Source of the DNA: Siderastrea radians
Taxonomy: Eukaryota; Cnidaria; Anthozoa; Scleractinia; Rhizangiidae
Assembly (NCBI GenBank): GCA_964017195.1
Contig: OZ024896.1
Coordinates: 30,280,430 to 30,344,429 of the forward strand
DNA length: 64,000 bases
Reading direction: 5' to 3'
Shown here: piece after piece, positions 10,710-22,055 of the stretch
Numbering within the stretch: the first letter of the stretch is position 1
Layout: each line of letters starts with the position of its first letter
Made by a program: the position numbers and the translations under genes
Notes under the pieces: generated by a model
What the model saw: only the letters and a program-made list of their open reading frames with translations
The model's database searches: none
Told to the model about the DNA's origin: nothing

Positions 10710-10851
10710 CTCTTCCAAGCCAATCGTGATCAAAACAGCATTAAAATCAACGCTGTCAATCCCGCCATCCGAGGTCGCTTCATCCGCCTTCATCCGCGAG
10801 GCTGGCATGGCCACCCCTGTCTGAGGGCAGAATTTTACGGTTGTCCAGTCG
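10710..10851 (+). CDS. Domain 4 (class D), 3' exon
   Basis: 142 nt from AACAG to GTAAGA. Encodes LFQANRDQNSIKINAVNP, then HPRGWHGHPCLRAEFYGC. An extra Cys replaces Ser in the conserved HIS position (HPC). Confidence 0.9.
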
Positions 10852-11196
10852 GTAAGACTCATATTTTCTCAGCGAATATGGTTTTGCACTGAATTATAAA
10901 TCATTGTACATTAAGTTGTTGTCGTTAAAGATATTTGAAGTGGCGGCCGACACCACGCTCTCTGACCTCATTCTATCCTTCGTTATTCGAGACCCTTTGA
11001 TGTCGGTACAGATTAAAAGCCCCCCTGTCTCCTCGATAGTGAGATAATCGAACACTGTGTGAATTGGGTTTTTATAAAGTTAGAAAAGTTTGCGCATATA
11101 GGAAAGTTTTGAGCACAGAAAATAGCCTAGAAATAAATTCAGTTATGAATATTCATGCTTGATCTCGTTACTAGTGCAAGTAACTTCATGACTTCA

Positions 11197-11346
11197 CAGG
11201 GCCGTAGCCAGTATGAGGCAAACCGAGGCACTTGCCTCAGTCATTTTTTTTCGTTTTCTCAGTAAATTTTTTCCTTTAACACCCTAAATACCTAGGAAGA
11301 GAATTTAACCATGGACATTGCCTCAGTCAGTCTGGCTACGGCCCTG
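11197..11346. mobile_element. 150-bp MITE with CAGGG termini
   Basis: The 15-bp perfect terminal inverted repeats CAGGGCCGTAGCCAG and CTGGCTACGGCCCTG are flanked by CTTCA on both sides. CAGGG ends are typical of hAT-type elements, though hAT usually makes 8-bp duplications. Confidence 0.75.
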
Positions 11347-11537
11347 CTTCATGATGACAGCTGGGATTGTGTGAGACATTGCTTCTGTGACATATGGTGG
11401 CTCATAAAATAGCCACTTTTAGGGGAAGTAACGAGGCAGCAATAGTAATGGATCCAACAGTTTGATTTGTCCTTATCAAATTATTTTGGTTGGCTTTCTT
11501 GTGCATTTGCATCTCATGTGTTATTATTTTCTATTAG

Positions 11538-11860
11538 ATCGATGCGATGTCCCAATGGGTATCCAAGATGGCCGCATTACTCGATCTATGTTTACCGCTT
11601 CCTCCATGTACAACCACTACTACGGTCCTTGGTGCGCCAGGCTTCAGGCACAGAATCGAGGCCAAACCAGAGGAGGCTGGATTGCTAAGTACCGGAACAC
11701 GAAGCAATGGCTGCAGGTTGACCTGGGAACTGTTTCAATTGTCAAGCGAATCGCCACGCAGGCGCGATATGACGCCAATCAGTGGGTGACGTCATACACT
11801 GTCTCCTACAGCAACAATGGAGTCAGATTTTACCCTTACAGGCAGGCAAGAAGAACCAGG
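11538..11860 (+). CDS. Domain 5 (class E), 5' exon
   Basis: 323 nt from ATTAG to GTGAGG. Starts DRCDVPMGIQDGR; contains MYNHYYGPWCARLQ and RGGWIAKYRNTKQW, ending RQARRTR. The GGWIAKYRN segment is the class E mark, repeated in domain 13. TQAR replaces the usual TQGR. Confidence 0.92.
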
Positions 11861-12289
11861 GTGAGGCTACTGTTAATTATCAACGTGTAACTGTGCTCAC
11901 TGCTGTTGAATCGCGTATGGCCATAAATAATTTTTTTTCCCAAATATGTACTTATAACTTTCCCATTCAACCGCTGTCTTAAACGCGCCATATAGATGCG
12001 TCCTTTTTGAATATATAGGTGCTTTTGGCAAATCGCACAACTGTGTATTAATGCTGTGTTCACGCACATTTTTTTCACAAAATTATTTTTTGGCGCAATT
12101 GGCAGAAAACGATTTAAGAAGTCTTCTTCCATCTCAACTCCTAAAACGACTTACATTATCACACTTTATCATGATTTGCCGACATGGTGTGCAACAATAG
12201 CGCAGTTAACAAACATTACAACGATAGCATCTTACACTGATTTGTCAGCCTCTATTTCTTTGCTAACTGACCATCTTCTTTTGTTACAG

Positions 12290-12431
12290 CTCTTTCAAGG
12301 GAACAGTGAACGATACTTCGTTGTGGTGCACAGGCTGCGCCCAGCCATTCGAGCCCGTTACGTACGTATTCATCCCAAGTCCTGGTACGGTTACATTGCC
12401 ATGAGGATTGAGTTGTACGGATGTAGACTCG
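12290..12431 (+). CDS. Domain 5 (class E), 3' exon
   Basis: 142 nt from TACAG to GTATGT. Encodes LFQGNSERYFVVVHRL, then RIHPKSWYGYIAMRIELYGCRL. The acidic position after GN is Glu, not Asp, as in domain 13. Confidence 0.92.
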
Positions 12432-12603
12432 GTATGTTGCATTACCACATTAGACGAATAATGGGAAACAATTAATTGTGGAAACTATTTGCAATTTGCA
12501 ATTGATCCAGACTGTTATGTTAATTTTACCTATAAATTGCCCACAGTTACGGCCTGCCATGTTGCAATCACTAAGAATGTTTCCTTCATTAAAACTACCT
12601 TAG

Positions 12604-12929
12604 GAAAGATGTGCAACCGGCCAATGGGACTACAGAACCACCGATTAAAGAACCACTTGATGACGTCATCCTCCCGCTGGGATAACTACCATGGTCCTTA
12701 TCGGGCGCGGCTTAACATTCGTCGTCACGGACGCTACATGGGGGCGTGGTCATCCCAGTACAATAACCGCTATCAGTGGCTACAAGTTGACTTCACGAGG
12801 CCAGCAAAAATCATTAGGATTTCTACTCAAGGTCGACAGGACACAAATCAGTGGGTCACGCAGTATTACGTGACACGTAGCTTGGATGCTGTCAATTTCC
12901 GGCCTTATAAGGAGCGAAATAATGTTAAG
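12604..12929 (+). CDS. Domain 6 (class F), 5' exon
   Basis: 326 nt from TTAG to GTATTG, only 172 bp after domain 5. Starts GKMCNRPMGLQNHR, contains MGAWSSQYNNRYQW and ends YKERNNVK. PMGLQN is shared only with domain 14. Confidence 0.92.
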
Positions 12930-13071
12930 GTATTGGTATGTTTGTATATAGCTTATGAGAATTTTAACCCCACGCAGAATTTGGGATATAAAAGGGTTTA
13001 AGTTAGTTTTCTTTTACAATTTGCTGTTTCGTACAAGTTTGTGGCGTCTATCTTTCCATGGATAAATTGCG

Positions 13072-13363
13072 ACATAGAGCGGTTTTCAATTGACTGTCGA
13101 AAGTAATTCGCGTTTTGCTTTGGTTTTGCTTTACTTCGCTCTGTGATTGGTTAAAAAATCTCGCGCCACTTTCACGACCAATCAGAAGCAAAACTCAAAC
13201 CAATCGCCACTTGCTCGCGCGCGTTTTCCCGCGCTTGGCGCTGGTTACATGTACTTGCTTCGAGTTCTGATTGGTTCATTGGGTAATTTGTGTTTGTTGT
13301 GATTGGCTGTGATAATTACTTTGGTTTTGGTTTTACGACACTCATTTGAAAAGCGCTCTATGT
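13072..13363. mobile_element. MITE with ACATAGAGC termini
   Basis: Starts ACATAGAGCGGTTTTC and ends GAAAAGCGCTCTATGT. The interior has several ATTGGTT/AACCAAT-type inverted motifs. Non-coding; dispersed family by its appearance. Confidence 0.7.
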
Positions 13364-13580
13364 AATCAGTGTATTCCAGAATGTCTTCCTAGCTTAGTGT
13401 TAAAAAAGCGTTAGAAATAAAATCAAACTTAAAACTCCTATTAGCAATTTTTCTGTAGACGAAATCGTGAAAATTCAAATTGAACAGTCGAGCTGTTTGT
13501 TTGCTTAACGCTGTTTGTTTTCCACCCATGAGGAACTAGTGAAACATTTTCCCCGTGTGCATTTTAGCACTCCCTCTTAA

Positions 13581-13986
13581 GGACGGTGCCTCCTACTGTT
13601 ACTGCGCATACGTTCTACGCAACTCGGGTCTGGTCCGAGATACTGAAGTTTCTTAAGGAATTTGCCTACTAATATACAAAGGTATTTATGCGTGGCTTAT
13701 GACTTTGTTGAAAAAGCAGGTCTTAGCAAGGGCTATCAGAATCCAAAAAGAAAATTGGGGTAACCACGCATTTTTCAGAGATAATTGAGCTTAAATTTTG
13801 AAAGAAATTGTCATTCAGTCTTTGTATTATAAAGATTTTTTGGAATTATAGTTGTTTAATTATTTCTGAAAAATGCGCAGTTACCCACATTTTTCTTTTT
13901 AGATTCCAATAACCCTTGCTAAGATCTACTTTTTCCCCTCAGTCAAAACCTTTGCAAAAATACCGCGGTATTAGGAGGCACCGTCC
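13581..13986. mobile_element. TTAA-flanked MITE (piggyBac/Kolobok type)
   Basis: Terminal inverted repeats GGACGGTGCCTCCTA and TAGGAGGCACCGTCC lie directly inside TTAA at 13577-13580 and 13987-13990. TTAA target choice is characteristic of piggyBac and Kolobok elements. No transposase. Confidence 0.85.
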
Positions 13987-14050
13987 TTAAAAGTTATATT
14001 TGGGCTCAATTTGACTTTAACTGGCAACGTCTTATAAATATCCTCTCTCC

Positions 14051-14811
14051 ATGTCAATAGCCTGCGTGCAGACGTCTCCTATTTCCTTCCACCCGCGGAA
14101 AAGGGACGTCTGCGAAACGGCGTCGCTAATCGTGTTCCAGTATCCTGCTGTTTTTCAGGAATTCGTGGAAAGTGCTTTTATTGGTTGCTTGACAATAGCC
14201 ACTGTTAGAAACAACTCTGATTGGCTATCGTCGGGAAATGCTCGAGATAATGTATGCGATCTACATTTAGCGGGGTTTTCCATTGATCAAAACATGTCCG
14301 ATTGTGTGTTGTGTTTCTCGACTATTCTGAAAAACAACGACAGAAACCTTGTGAAAAGTCGCAGTGAATTTAAAGTTCAGGAAGAAATCCTTTCTCTTCA
14401 GTTCATCGTACACGAAACATCGGCATATATTTGTAGATCGTGCGTGGGAAAGTTGCGAAAGCGGAGAGGTTTTTACGCCAACGTGAAAAAAATCGAAGAC
14501 GAACTTTTTAGCGATTATAGTTCCAGAGCTTTCAAGGCAGGACTTACAGTAAAAAAAAAAAGATCGAGACACTAGGAAAGGACAGCGTAGGAAAGTCGGC
14601 TTCTGCCGAGAAGCGAATTCTTTTGGAGGAGTCGGTAGATCGTTCGTCGAACGATCTCAGTTCGCTGGCTACGTCAACTCCTGTGAAAGCCGTTCGCAAT
14701 GCTTCTGTGAGAAAAATTCAGATTCCTCCTCTTAGTCCTGTTCGACCTCCGATCATGGAGCGATCAGTGGGAAACGATTCTGGCACAGAAAACAAAACTG
14801 TGTTATCATAA
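14051..14811 (+). pseudogene. Captured zinc-binding-like protein fragment inside the TIR element
   Basis: An open frame of 174 codons (14051-14575) begins in the target duplication and reads through the left TIR. It contains CVLC near residue 94 and CRSC near residue 140 followed by KLRKRR, a pattern suggesting a Cys4 zinc-binding module, then ends just after an 11-A run. A Ser/Pro-rich frame continues in another phase to 14811, so a one-base slip in the A run probably split one older coding region. The family is not identified. Confidence 0.45.
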
Positions 14812-14928
14812 CTTATGCGAAATTTAAAACCCGAACAGCAGGATACTGGAACACGATTAGCGACGCCGTTTCGCAGACGTCCCTTTTCCGCGGGTGGAAG
14901 GAAATAGGAAACGTCTGCACGCAGGCTA
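14058..14928. mobile_element. TIR element carrying a gene fragment
   Basis: 871 bp bounded by inverted repeats close to 95 bp long (TAGCCTGCGTGCAGACGT at the left end). An 8-bp duplication CATGTCAA flanks both sides (14050-14057, 14929-14936). No transposase; instead it holds a coding-like plus-strand segment. The same TAGCCTG ends occur at 44284 and, diverged, at 43221. Eight-bp duplications suit hAT, P or Merlin types. Confidence 0.85.
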
Positions 14929-14979
14929 CATGTCAATGGCCTTCTTTTGATGCGTTAACTCTTTTTGTTTTTGTTTTAG

Positions 14980-15121
14980 TATTTCACAGCAAACCGTGAT
15001 CAGAATACCATTGTCAGTCATCCATTCATCCCCGCTCTCAGATGTCGCTATGTCCGTATTCACCCATGGGGATGGTATAGGCACATCTCTATGAGGGTGG
15101 AATTCTACGGATGTCTAACAG
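14980..15121 (+). CDS. Domain 6 (class F), 3' exon
   Basis: 142 nt from TTTAG to GTATAA. Encodes YFTANRDQNTIVSHPF, then CRYVRIHPWGWYRHISMRVEFYGCLT. The 2.05-kb intron before it contains three transposable elements. Confidence 0.92.
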
Positions 15122-15254
15122 GTATAAAATTTGGAGTTTGAGACCTCAAAATATCACAAAAGAAGATGAAAATGGCATAGTCTTTTGAATTAGACTGTGA
15201 TTTAAGAGAGGTCCAAATATCAATTAATTTTGGGTAATATTTACTTTACCACTT

Positions 15255-15490
15255 TTACCGAGACCTGCTAAGGCCTCGAGCTACGATAGATTGCCAAGAA
15301 CACCTATCCTCCATTGCATTTCTCAATTCCCTAATCTCAAGTCCTGTGTGCTCCTCAAGCACATCAATGTAGGTCTTAGGTGGCCTTCCTCTCGCTCTGC
15401 AGTACCATGGGTCGGGTCCATAACAGGAGACGGGAGATAAGCTCGTCTTTCTTTCTATAGCAATGCCCAGCCAGTTTCGTTCTTCGTGAC
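15255..15490 (-). pseudogene. Non-LTR retrotransposon reverse-transcriptase C-terminal fragment
   Basis: Minus-strand translation gives AGHCYRKKDELISRLLLW in one frame and RGRPPKTYIDVLEEHTGL followed by ELRNAMEDR in another. This is the C-terminal signature of LINE reverse transcriptases, with a frameshift near 15410. A dead, 5'-truncated copy. Confidence 0.75.
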
Positions 15491-15635
15491 CTTATTTTAT
15501 GAGTAAGTGAGTACCACTGGAATAGGGCACCTTTCACGAAAATTAAAATATGGCCATTTTACTTAGCCACGTACAGAACAGTGAGGCTCAGTATCAATCT
15601 GTTTTACTGAAGAGATTTTATAGGAACTGTGTTTC

Positions 15636-15708
15636 GGCCTCGTGGCCTAATGGATAAGGCGTCTGACTTCGGACCAGAAGATTCCAGGTTCGAGTCCTGG
15701 TGGGGTCG
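15636..15708 (+). tRNA. tRNA-Arg (TCG)
   Basis: 73-nt cloverleaf with GGCCTCG/TGGGGTC acceptor (some G-T pairs), AATGGATAA D loop, anticodon TCG at 15669-15671 and a TTCGAGT T loop. It is followed by TTTTCTGG, a Pol III stop. One A-C mismatch closes the anticodon stem. Reads CGA codons. It lies in the intron between domains 6 and 7. Confidence 0.85.
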
Positions 15709-16403
15709 TTTTCTGGTTTCATTTTATTTTTGTATGGAAATGAGTTGTTTCATTCTCTGTTATTCAAAGTGCCCATAAACAATTTTCTTTTTCTTTTCTC
15801 ATCTAAATCTAAACATCGGCGAAGAATTTTTGCGGTTTGCATAAATCACAGCCATTTCAAATCTTCGTAATCCCATATTTTTACGGTCTACGCGCGCCGC
15901 TGATTAAGAAGGCCGACAAGCTCGCAATAGGAAGCATGTGAGTAGAATCAGGTGAGGAACGCGTGTTGTACTAAATCACCTATCATTGGTCAACTATGAG
16001 GCTGGGAGCAAGTCTGAAGTCACGTGTTCTTAAATCTATATCACAGCTCCTTTTGTTAACGAAGTAATATCGTGGAAGACTAAGGGCAATGGTGAGCCAA
16101 AATGGCGCTAAATTTAAAAGTTTTGTAATAGTATTTAACAAATCGCAAAACGCATTGAGCAAATTTTTTTCCCAGAAGTTCTATAGGTGACGCTTAGATT
16201 CAGTTGAGAAATAAATTAAAAAATAGGTTATGAACCTTTTAAGCTGAGGTGAGTAAAACAAAATATGCCGTGCACTTTGAATCTTCCCGACGACTCTAAA
16301 TTTTCTCTTCGTTAGTTGAAGGGATAACTACTGAGAGAAACTAACGGCTATTTGAACCTCCACAGGAAAAAATCTGCTAATTGAGTAGTTAAAAAAAAAA
16401 ACA

Positions 16404-16476
16404 CGACCCCGCCAGGATTCGAACCTGGAATCCCCTGATTCGTAGTCAGATGCCTTATCCATTGGGCCACGGGGCC
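16404..16476 (-). tRNA. tRNA-Arg (ACG)
   Basis: Complete 73-nt cloverleaf, 7-bp acceptor, anticodon ACG (complement at 16441-16443). An A11 run on the plus strand just left of the gene supplies the T-run terminator. The sequence on the 5' side (to about 16700) is a diverged relative of the array spacers at 20-37 kb, so this is an outlying unit of that family. Confidence 0.9.
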
Positions 16477-16935
16477 TTCGTGGAAAAGTACGTTATATTT
16501 CAAAAAGAAAATTAGTCTTTTGTCATGGTGAAGTGTTCACATCGAGCACCGAAGTATCCGGAACAATTAGGATGGATGAGATCCAGGATCCGCATTTTTA
16601 TTGCACCAACTCCAGAATCTGAACCGTTAGAGTAAGGTTAATCCGTAACTCACTTCAGTTACATTAAGCCTGGCCCGAAACCCAAGCATTTTTTGTATAG
16701 AATCCATCGATCCGGCGTATTCCTGCCTTTTTCCCGTCTTCTTTGATTTCTCGACAACGGTTTTACCAACTTTTTTATTTGCCAATACGAGTTGCAATCG
16801 TCAATCTTCAATGGTTTCAGTTCAGTGAAACTATTCTTATTTTTCCCTTTGTAAGCAAATGTATACACCATGTCTCTTGTTCCTAGTGTGTCGTATCAAT
16901 GGTCGTAATTTTTCGTTTGTCTCGTATCACTGTAG

Positions 16936-17258
16936 ATCGCTGTACTATGCCCCTTGGTATGGAGGATCGACGAATCCTGTCGGGTCATCTTCGGGCATCG
17001 TCGTCGTACAATTACAATCACGGACCTGACCGAGCGCGTCTGAACATCTACGCCAGTCGCGGACGAACAGGGGCCTGGGTAGCAAAGTATCGCAACACCA
17101 GACAGTGGCTACAAATTGACCTGAGGCAGCTGAGTATCGTCAAAGGTATCGCTACACAAGGACGGAGAGAAGCCCATCAATGGGTGAAAAGTTATACCTT
17201 GTCTTACAGTATGAAGGGTCTGCGCTTTAGACCGTATGTGGCTTTTGGCAGGATTAAG
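16936..17258 (+). CDS. Domain 7 (class G), 5' exon
   Basis: 323 nt from TGTAG to GTAAGT. Its first 40 residues (DRCTMPLGMEDRR to LNIYA) are identical to those of domain 15. Contains GAWVAKYRN and TQGRREAHQWV, ending FGRIK. Class G uses RQLSIVKGI where others have GR..RVVK. Confidence 0.93.
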
Positions 17259-18142
17259 GTAAGTTGGCCTCTGAACTATACCTTCATAGTACTTGAAGTG
17301 TTTTTGAAACCTTTTATAATGAGTATGCCTCTTTCATCAAACTCCTGTCGAGAAGAATAGTCCAATGTCACTAAAATCATACCTTTGTTTCTCTTTTACT
17401 TTTTTGTTAAATATTTTAATGATATTAAATCTTCTACATAATTGGGCTACAATCTGGTAGAAACTTTGTGCTTTCATTTAGACGGCTCTAGGTTTTCTGT
17501 AACTCTTAAGGTCTATTTTTCAATAGTTCTGTCCGTGGTTTTTGTTAAATTTTTCGTCGGGCGAATGCTTCAATGAGAAAGGTCAAAGGGAAATGTAAAT
17601 ACCGTTTCACAGAAAATAAGACCGTCATTTCACGTAAATCCAGTTCACCATTGAAAGTTTATTTGAGGCCACAACATAATATTTTACGACAAATTAAACA
17701 CTAATTCGTCATTTCACGGATAATAAACACGGACGATAATGGCTCGAAGCTTCCTTTGGAATCACGTTTCTCGATGATAAAATCCCAGTTATTTTACGTT
17801 CACGGTATTAAAAATGGCATCTATCGGCTCATGAAATACCAATTTTGCGCAAGTATTTAGGCCCCTTCCGGAATTAGCAGGCCTAAGGGGCCGCAAATTG
17901 GTAGAAGCTACCTTTTCACTCCTGTGATTCGCGAGTAGTTGAAGGAAAAAAAAGCTCACTGAAAACGGCTATTACTGACGACCGCGAGATGTTTCGTAAT
18001 TTTACGGTGAGCTAACCTACTTCATTTAACTTTTGTTGAAGCACCGAGATTTTGTCCTATGTGCATTTTTTAACTGATAGGTTGCTTCAGGTGGCGTGTA
18101 GCGCTCACTTTCACTAACTTTGTTTCATTGTTGTTTGCAAAG
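17259..18142 (+). other. Intron inside domain 7
   Basis: 884 bp. No gene seen. A part around 17580-17780 has repeated TTTCACG/CGTAAA motifs of unknown nature. Confidence 0.5.
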
Positions 18143-18287
18143 GTTTTCCGTGGAAACTATGACATCTATCACACAGTATCCTTCAAGATAATTCCACCAA
18201 TCAGAGCACGGCTTGTACGTATTCACCCCAAGTCTTGGTACAGCTATATTGCCATGCGCGTGGAGCTGTATGGATGCCGATATCGCG
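18143..18287 (+). CDS. Domain 7 (class G), 3' exon
   Basis: 145 nt, one codon longer than most. It begins after CAAAG and ends before GTAAGT. Encodes VFRGNYDIYHTVSF, then HPKSWYSYIAMRVELYGCRYR. The DIYHTV and YGCRY marks recur only in domain 15. Confidence 0.92.
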
Positions 18288-19035
18288 GTAAGTCTTGGTG
18301 TCCCTGTGCTGTTCGGTGTTCTTTTGTCTGTTCTTGTATTGATCATCGGGGTAGACCAAAGCATTTTCTAGTTTAATTTGGATTTACATTTTCAACAGGA
18401 AACCGTTAATACTTCGTGAAACAGTTCCTTTATTTTTAGGAATTGCAAAATTTGAATTGTACATAGCGTAAGATACAATGTTAATTAAATCTGTTTATTC
18501 CGTCCCAGACGTTTGTAAGGGGTCAACAAATTGTCGTATACCAGCTTTTTATTTGGTACTGTTGAGCTATACATTTGCATTCAAGGACGATAATCGACTC
18601 TAGCTTTTTAAGCCACCATTGTTATCCTGAGTTTTTCGGTCCTTTATCATGCATTTTTGTAGTTAATTGGAGTCTCTCTAGTCTTTGTCCCAGTTCAAGT
18701 GTTGGTTGCCGCATCCGAATTTTGGACACAGTCAACACCAGTCAACATAGACAAATAATAACTAGATATAATCATTTTACATCATTGGGTGCCTAAAGAC
18801 GTTTAAATTGCCGAATTCAACCAGCTTGAATGGTGTTAAATGGAAATTTTAATTCCGTTTGGCTTGGGCCTAGCTCTCAAATCTGTTGTTCAACTTGAAA
18901 TACAGCAGTTTTCTAGCTACGACAGTTTGCTTTCGAATGACAAATATCTTAACCTGCTAAAGTGATAAGCAGTTTCACCCTTTAAAAGGGTGTTATCTGA
19001 GCTGTCTCAATCATCCACATAATTTCTTCAATCAG

Positions 19036-19364
19036 AGCGATTCTATGACCGACCCGTTGGAATTCAAAGAGGAACTATAAAGAACACAGCCATGACTGCT
19101 TCATCTCAGTGGGACAGATACCACGCCCCATTCCGAGCACGTCTTCACATCACAAAACAAGGTCGTTACATAGGCGCGTGGTCTTCGCGTCACAACAACC
19201 ACAACCAGTGGCTGAAGATCGACCTAGGAAGGACAAACAAGGTCACGGGGATAGCGACTCAAGGAAGACAAGATGCGGCTCAGTGGGTGACGGTGTATTA
19301 TGTGTACTACAGCATAGATGGGTTGCACTTTTCTAGAGTCACGTACTGGTGGGATTACATAAGG
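19036..19364 (+). CDS. Domain 8 (class H), 5' exon; first Cys missing
   Basis: 329 nt, the longest class, from ATCAG to GTAGGT. Begins ERFYDRPVGIQRG, with Tyr where all others I read have the first Cys. Contains MTASSQWDRYHAPFRARL and GAWSSRHNN, and ends VTYWWDYIR. The WWD motif is private to class H (NWWDVVK in domain 16). A second AG at 19036-19037 exists but would shift the frame. Confidence 0.9.
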
Positions 19365-19841
19365 GTAGGTGCTTTGGATCTTTGATGCAAAAGTTCTTCC
19401 GATCTGCTTATATATGAAGGGACAGATACTGCTCTTTTGTGCGTTGAGAGGGCCATTGGCATAAGCAGTTCAGAGATGTTGTTTTAATTGTAATATACTC
19501 TATGTTGGAAAATTGCGAAGTCCAGTAACGGAACTAATTCTGGGGTTAAGTCTCTTAGCGATTCAAATGAGTTTTGCTTGTTTCTTCGTGCTGCAAAGTT
19601 TGTAAACGTCGAGCAACTTTATACAGCTTACGAACTGGGACCTGGTAGAAGTTTAAGCAAGCGGTGGACTACCATTCTATTCAAAGTGTTTAGCAATACT
19701 TGTAGCCCCTATATGACGACTCTTCTGGGCAAGAGCATAGTGAACAAAATTTGCTCCGTTCCGCTCGTGTTATCGTGGAGCCATTGATAGAACATAGGTT
19801 CTCAGTATAACATTGTATTTTTTGCTGTTGTTGTATTGTAG

Positions 19842-19983
19842 ACTTTCAGAGGAAACTACGATCGAAATGGCGTTCAAACGCACTCCTTCAACCCGCCATT
19901 ATACGCGCGATTCATTAAAATCAATCCTCGTGGCTGGCGCTCACATATATCCATGAGACTTGAGCTATTTGGTGGAGCATGGA
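19842..19983 (+). CDS. Domain 8 (class H), 3' exon; last Cys missing
   Basis: 142 nt from TGTAG to GTAAGT. Encodes TFRGNYDRNGVQTHSF, then INPRGWRSHISMRLELFGGAW. Gly replaces the closing Cys (domain 16 has YGCPW), matching the loss of the opening Cys in its partner exon. Confidence 0.92.
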
Positions 19984-20428
19984 GTAAGTAGAGAAAACCT
20001 GTGATGCTTTGTGTTGGTGTTAAAATTCCAGAATATGATTCAAAAGGCAGTTTGAGTCGAATGGTCGAACGCCGGAACATGTGCTATGTTCTCTTGTCGA
20101 GGGCAAATGAAGACCATTTTCGGAAATAAGTCACCAGTAAAATGAACTTCGTTTGTGTAAAAAAAAAAAGAAGACAGATTTCAAAGTGGTTTTCAATTTA
20201 CACGCCTTAATATTTCTTCAATTTTTGAAATAATTGTAATTCTGTTAACTGGTATTGGTCGCGTTCTGATGTCCCTAAAACAGGAAACAGTTATTATAAC
20301 TAGCTGCTTGCCTTTTCCCCATTCTTTCTTCTGTTTTCCATGGGATAATCATTTTAACAAACGACCATCTAAAACCCAAAAGGAGTGATCGAGCAAAAAT
20401 AAAGAGAACCAAAATTCCAAAAAATACA

Positions 20429-20500
20429 CCACCCGCCAGGATTCGAACCTGGAATCCCCTGATTCGTAGTCAGATACCTTATCCATTCTGCCACGGGGTC
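20429..20500 (-). pseudogene. tRNA-Arg (ACG) with 1-nt deletion
   Basis: One base is missing in the acceptor 3' strand (CACCACCCGCC where others read CGACCCCGCC), with changes CATTCTGCC in the D arm. Acceptor pairing is disturbed. First unit of the array. Confidence 0.7.
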
Positions 20501-20913
20501 TTCGTGGTGGATTCTTTTATATCGCGAAATGTTTGTCTTTGTTCATGGCGAACCGTTTAGAACGCTCACAATTAGGAAGGATAAGGTTCAGGATCTGTTT
20601 CAGTATATCACCGCAAAATCCAAAATCCAAACCGATAGAGTGGATAAATCGGTAATCCGCTTGAATTACACTCCTCACGAAATCCTGTGAACTGTGAGGG
20701 AAAGCCAAGACCTTTTCTAGAGTAGGCAAGAAGTCGACGATAAAATAAACTTCGTTTACAAAGTTAAAAATTATGGATCTTAGGGTAGTTTTCAAGTATT
20801 CTGCGTTAATAGTTCTTCCATTTTAATTTCGAAATATTTGTAATTTAACCCCCAAAAGAGAGAAATAGCAAAAATATAAAAAAAAAAAAAGGACCGAAAT
20901 TCCCCCCAAAATA

Positions 20914-20986
20914 CGACCCCGCCAGGATTCGAACCTGGAATTCCCTGATTCGTAGTCAGATGCCTTATCCATTGGGCCACAGGGCC
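20914..20986 (-). tRNA. tRNA-Arg (ACG), array unit
   Basis: Full length; TTTT lies just 3' of the gene. Two changes from the consensus: GGAATTCCC in the variable/anticodon side and ACAGGGCC in the acceptor 5' strand, the latter giving a U-G pair. Confidence 0.8.
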
Positions 20987-21496
20987 TTCATGGCAGATTC
21001 TTTCATATCGCAAAACGTTTGTCTTTGTTCATGGCGAAGCGTTTAGAAAAAACTCACAATTATTTGGGATCTGTTTCAGTGTATCAGTGCAAAATCCAAA
21101 ATCCGTACCGATAGAATAGATAAATCCATAACCCGCTTAAGTTACACTCAGACCAAAATTCTGTGAACTGTGAGGGGAAGTTAAGAGCTTTTTAAGTATA
21201 GGCAAGAAGTCGACGATGAAGTAAACTTCGTTTACCCAGTTGAAAATTACGGATTTTACGGTAGTTTTCAAGTTATCTGCCCTTTTTATTTCGGAATATT
21301 TTTAACTCTGTAAACTGGTGTTGGTAGTATTCTGTTGCCCCAAATACAAAAAACGGCTAAAAAAACTACTTGACCTTTTCCCTGTTTTTTTTTTTTCGAG
21401 CGGATAATCACTTTAGGGAAACTAACGACCGTTTGAACTTTAAAAAGAGCGACTAAATCGAAGAAAAATAAAAGAACCAATAGTCCAAAAAATACA

Positions 21497-21569
21497 CGAC
21501 CCCGCCAGGATTCGAACCTGGAATCCCCTGATTCGTAGTCAGATGCCTTATCCATTGGGCCACGGGGCC
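21497..21569 (-). tRNA. tRNA-Arg (ACG), array unit
   Basis: Consensus sequence throughout, all stems paired, T6 terminator immediately 3'. The 170-codon minus-strand frame that crosses it is a by-product of the open spacer. Confidence 0.9.
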
Positions 21570-21982
21570 TCCGTGGTGGATTCTTGTATATCGCGAAGCG
21601 TTTGTCTTTGTTCATGGCGAACCGTTTAGAACGCTCACAATTAGGAAGGATAAGATTCAGGATTTGTTTCAGTATATCACCGCAAAATCCAAAAACCAAA
21701 CCGATAGAGTGGATAAATCGGTAATCCGCTTGAGTTACACTCCTCACGAAATCCTGTGAACTGTGAGGGAAAGCCAAGACCTTTTTTAGAGTAGGCAAGA
21801 AGTCGACGATAAAATAAACTTCGTATACAAAGTTAGAAATTATGGATCTTAGGGTAGTTTTTAAGTTATCTGTGTTAATAGTTCTTCCATTTTAATTTCG
21901 AAATATTTGTAATTTAACCCCAAAAAGAGAGAAAGAGCAAAAAAAAAAAAAAAAAAAAAGGACCGAAATTCCCCCCAAAATA

Positions 21983-22055
21983 TGACCCCGCCAGGATTCG
22001 AACCTGGAATCCCCTGATTCGTAGTCAGATGCCTTATCCATTGGGCCACGGGGCC
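21983..22055 (-). tRNA. tRNA-Arg (ACG), array unit
   Basis: Consensus except that the discriminator base is A instead of G (TATGACC on the plus strand). Confidence 0.87.
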
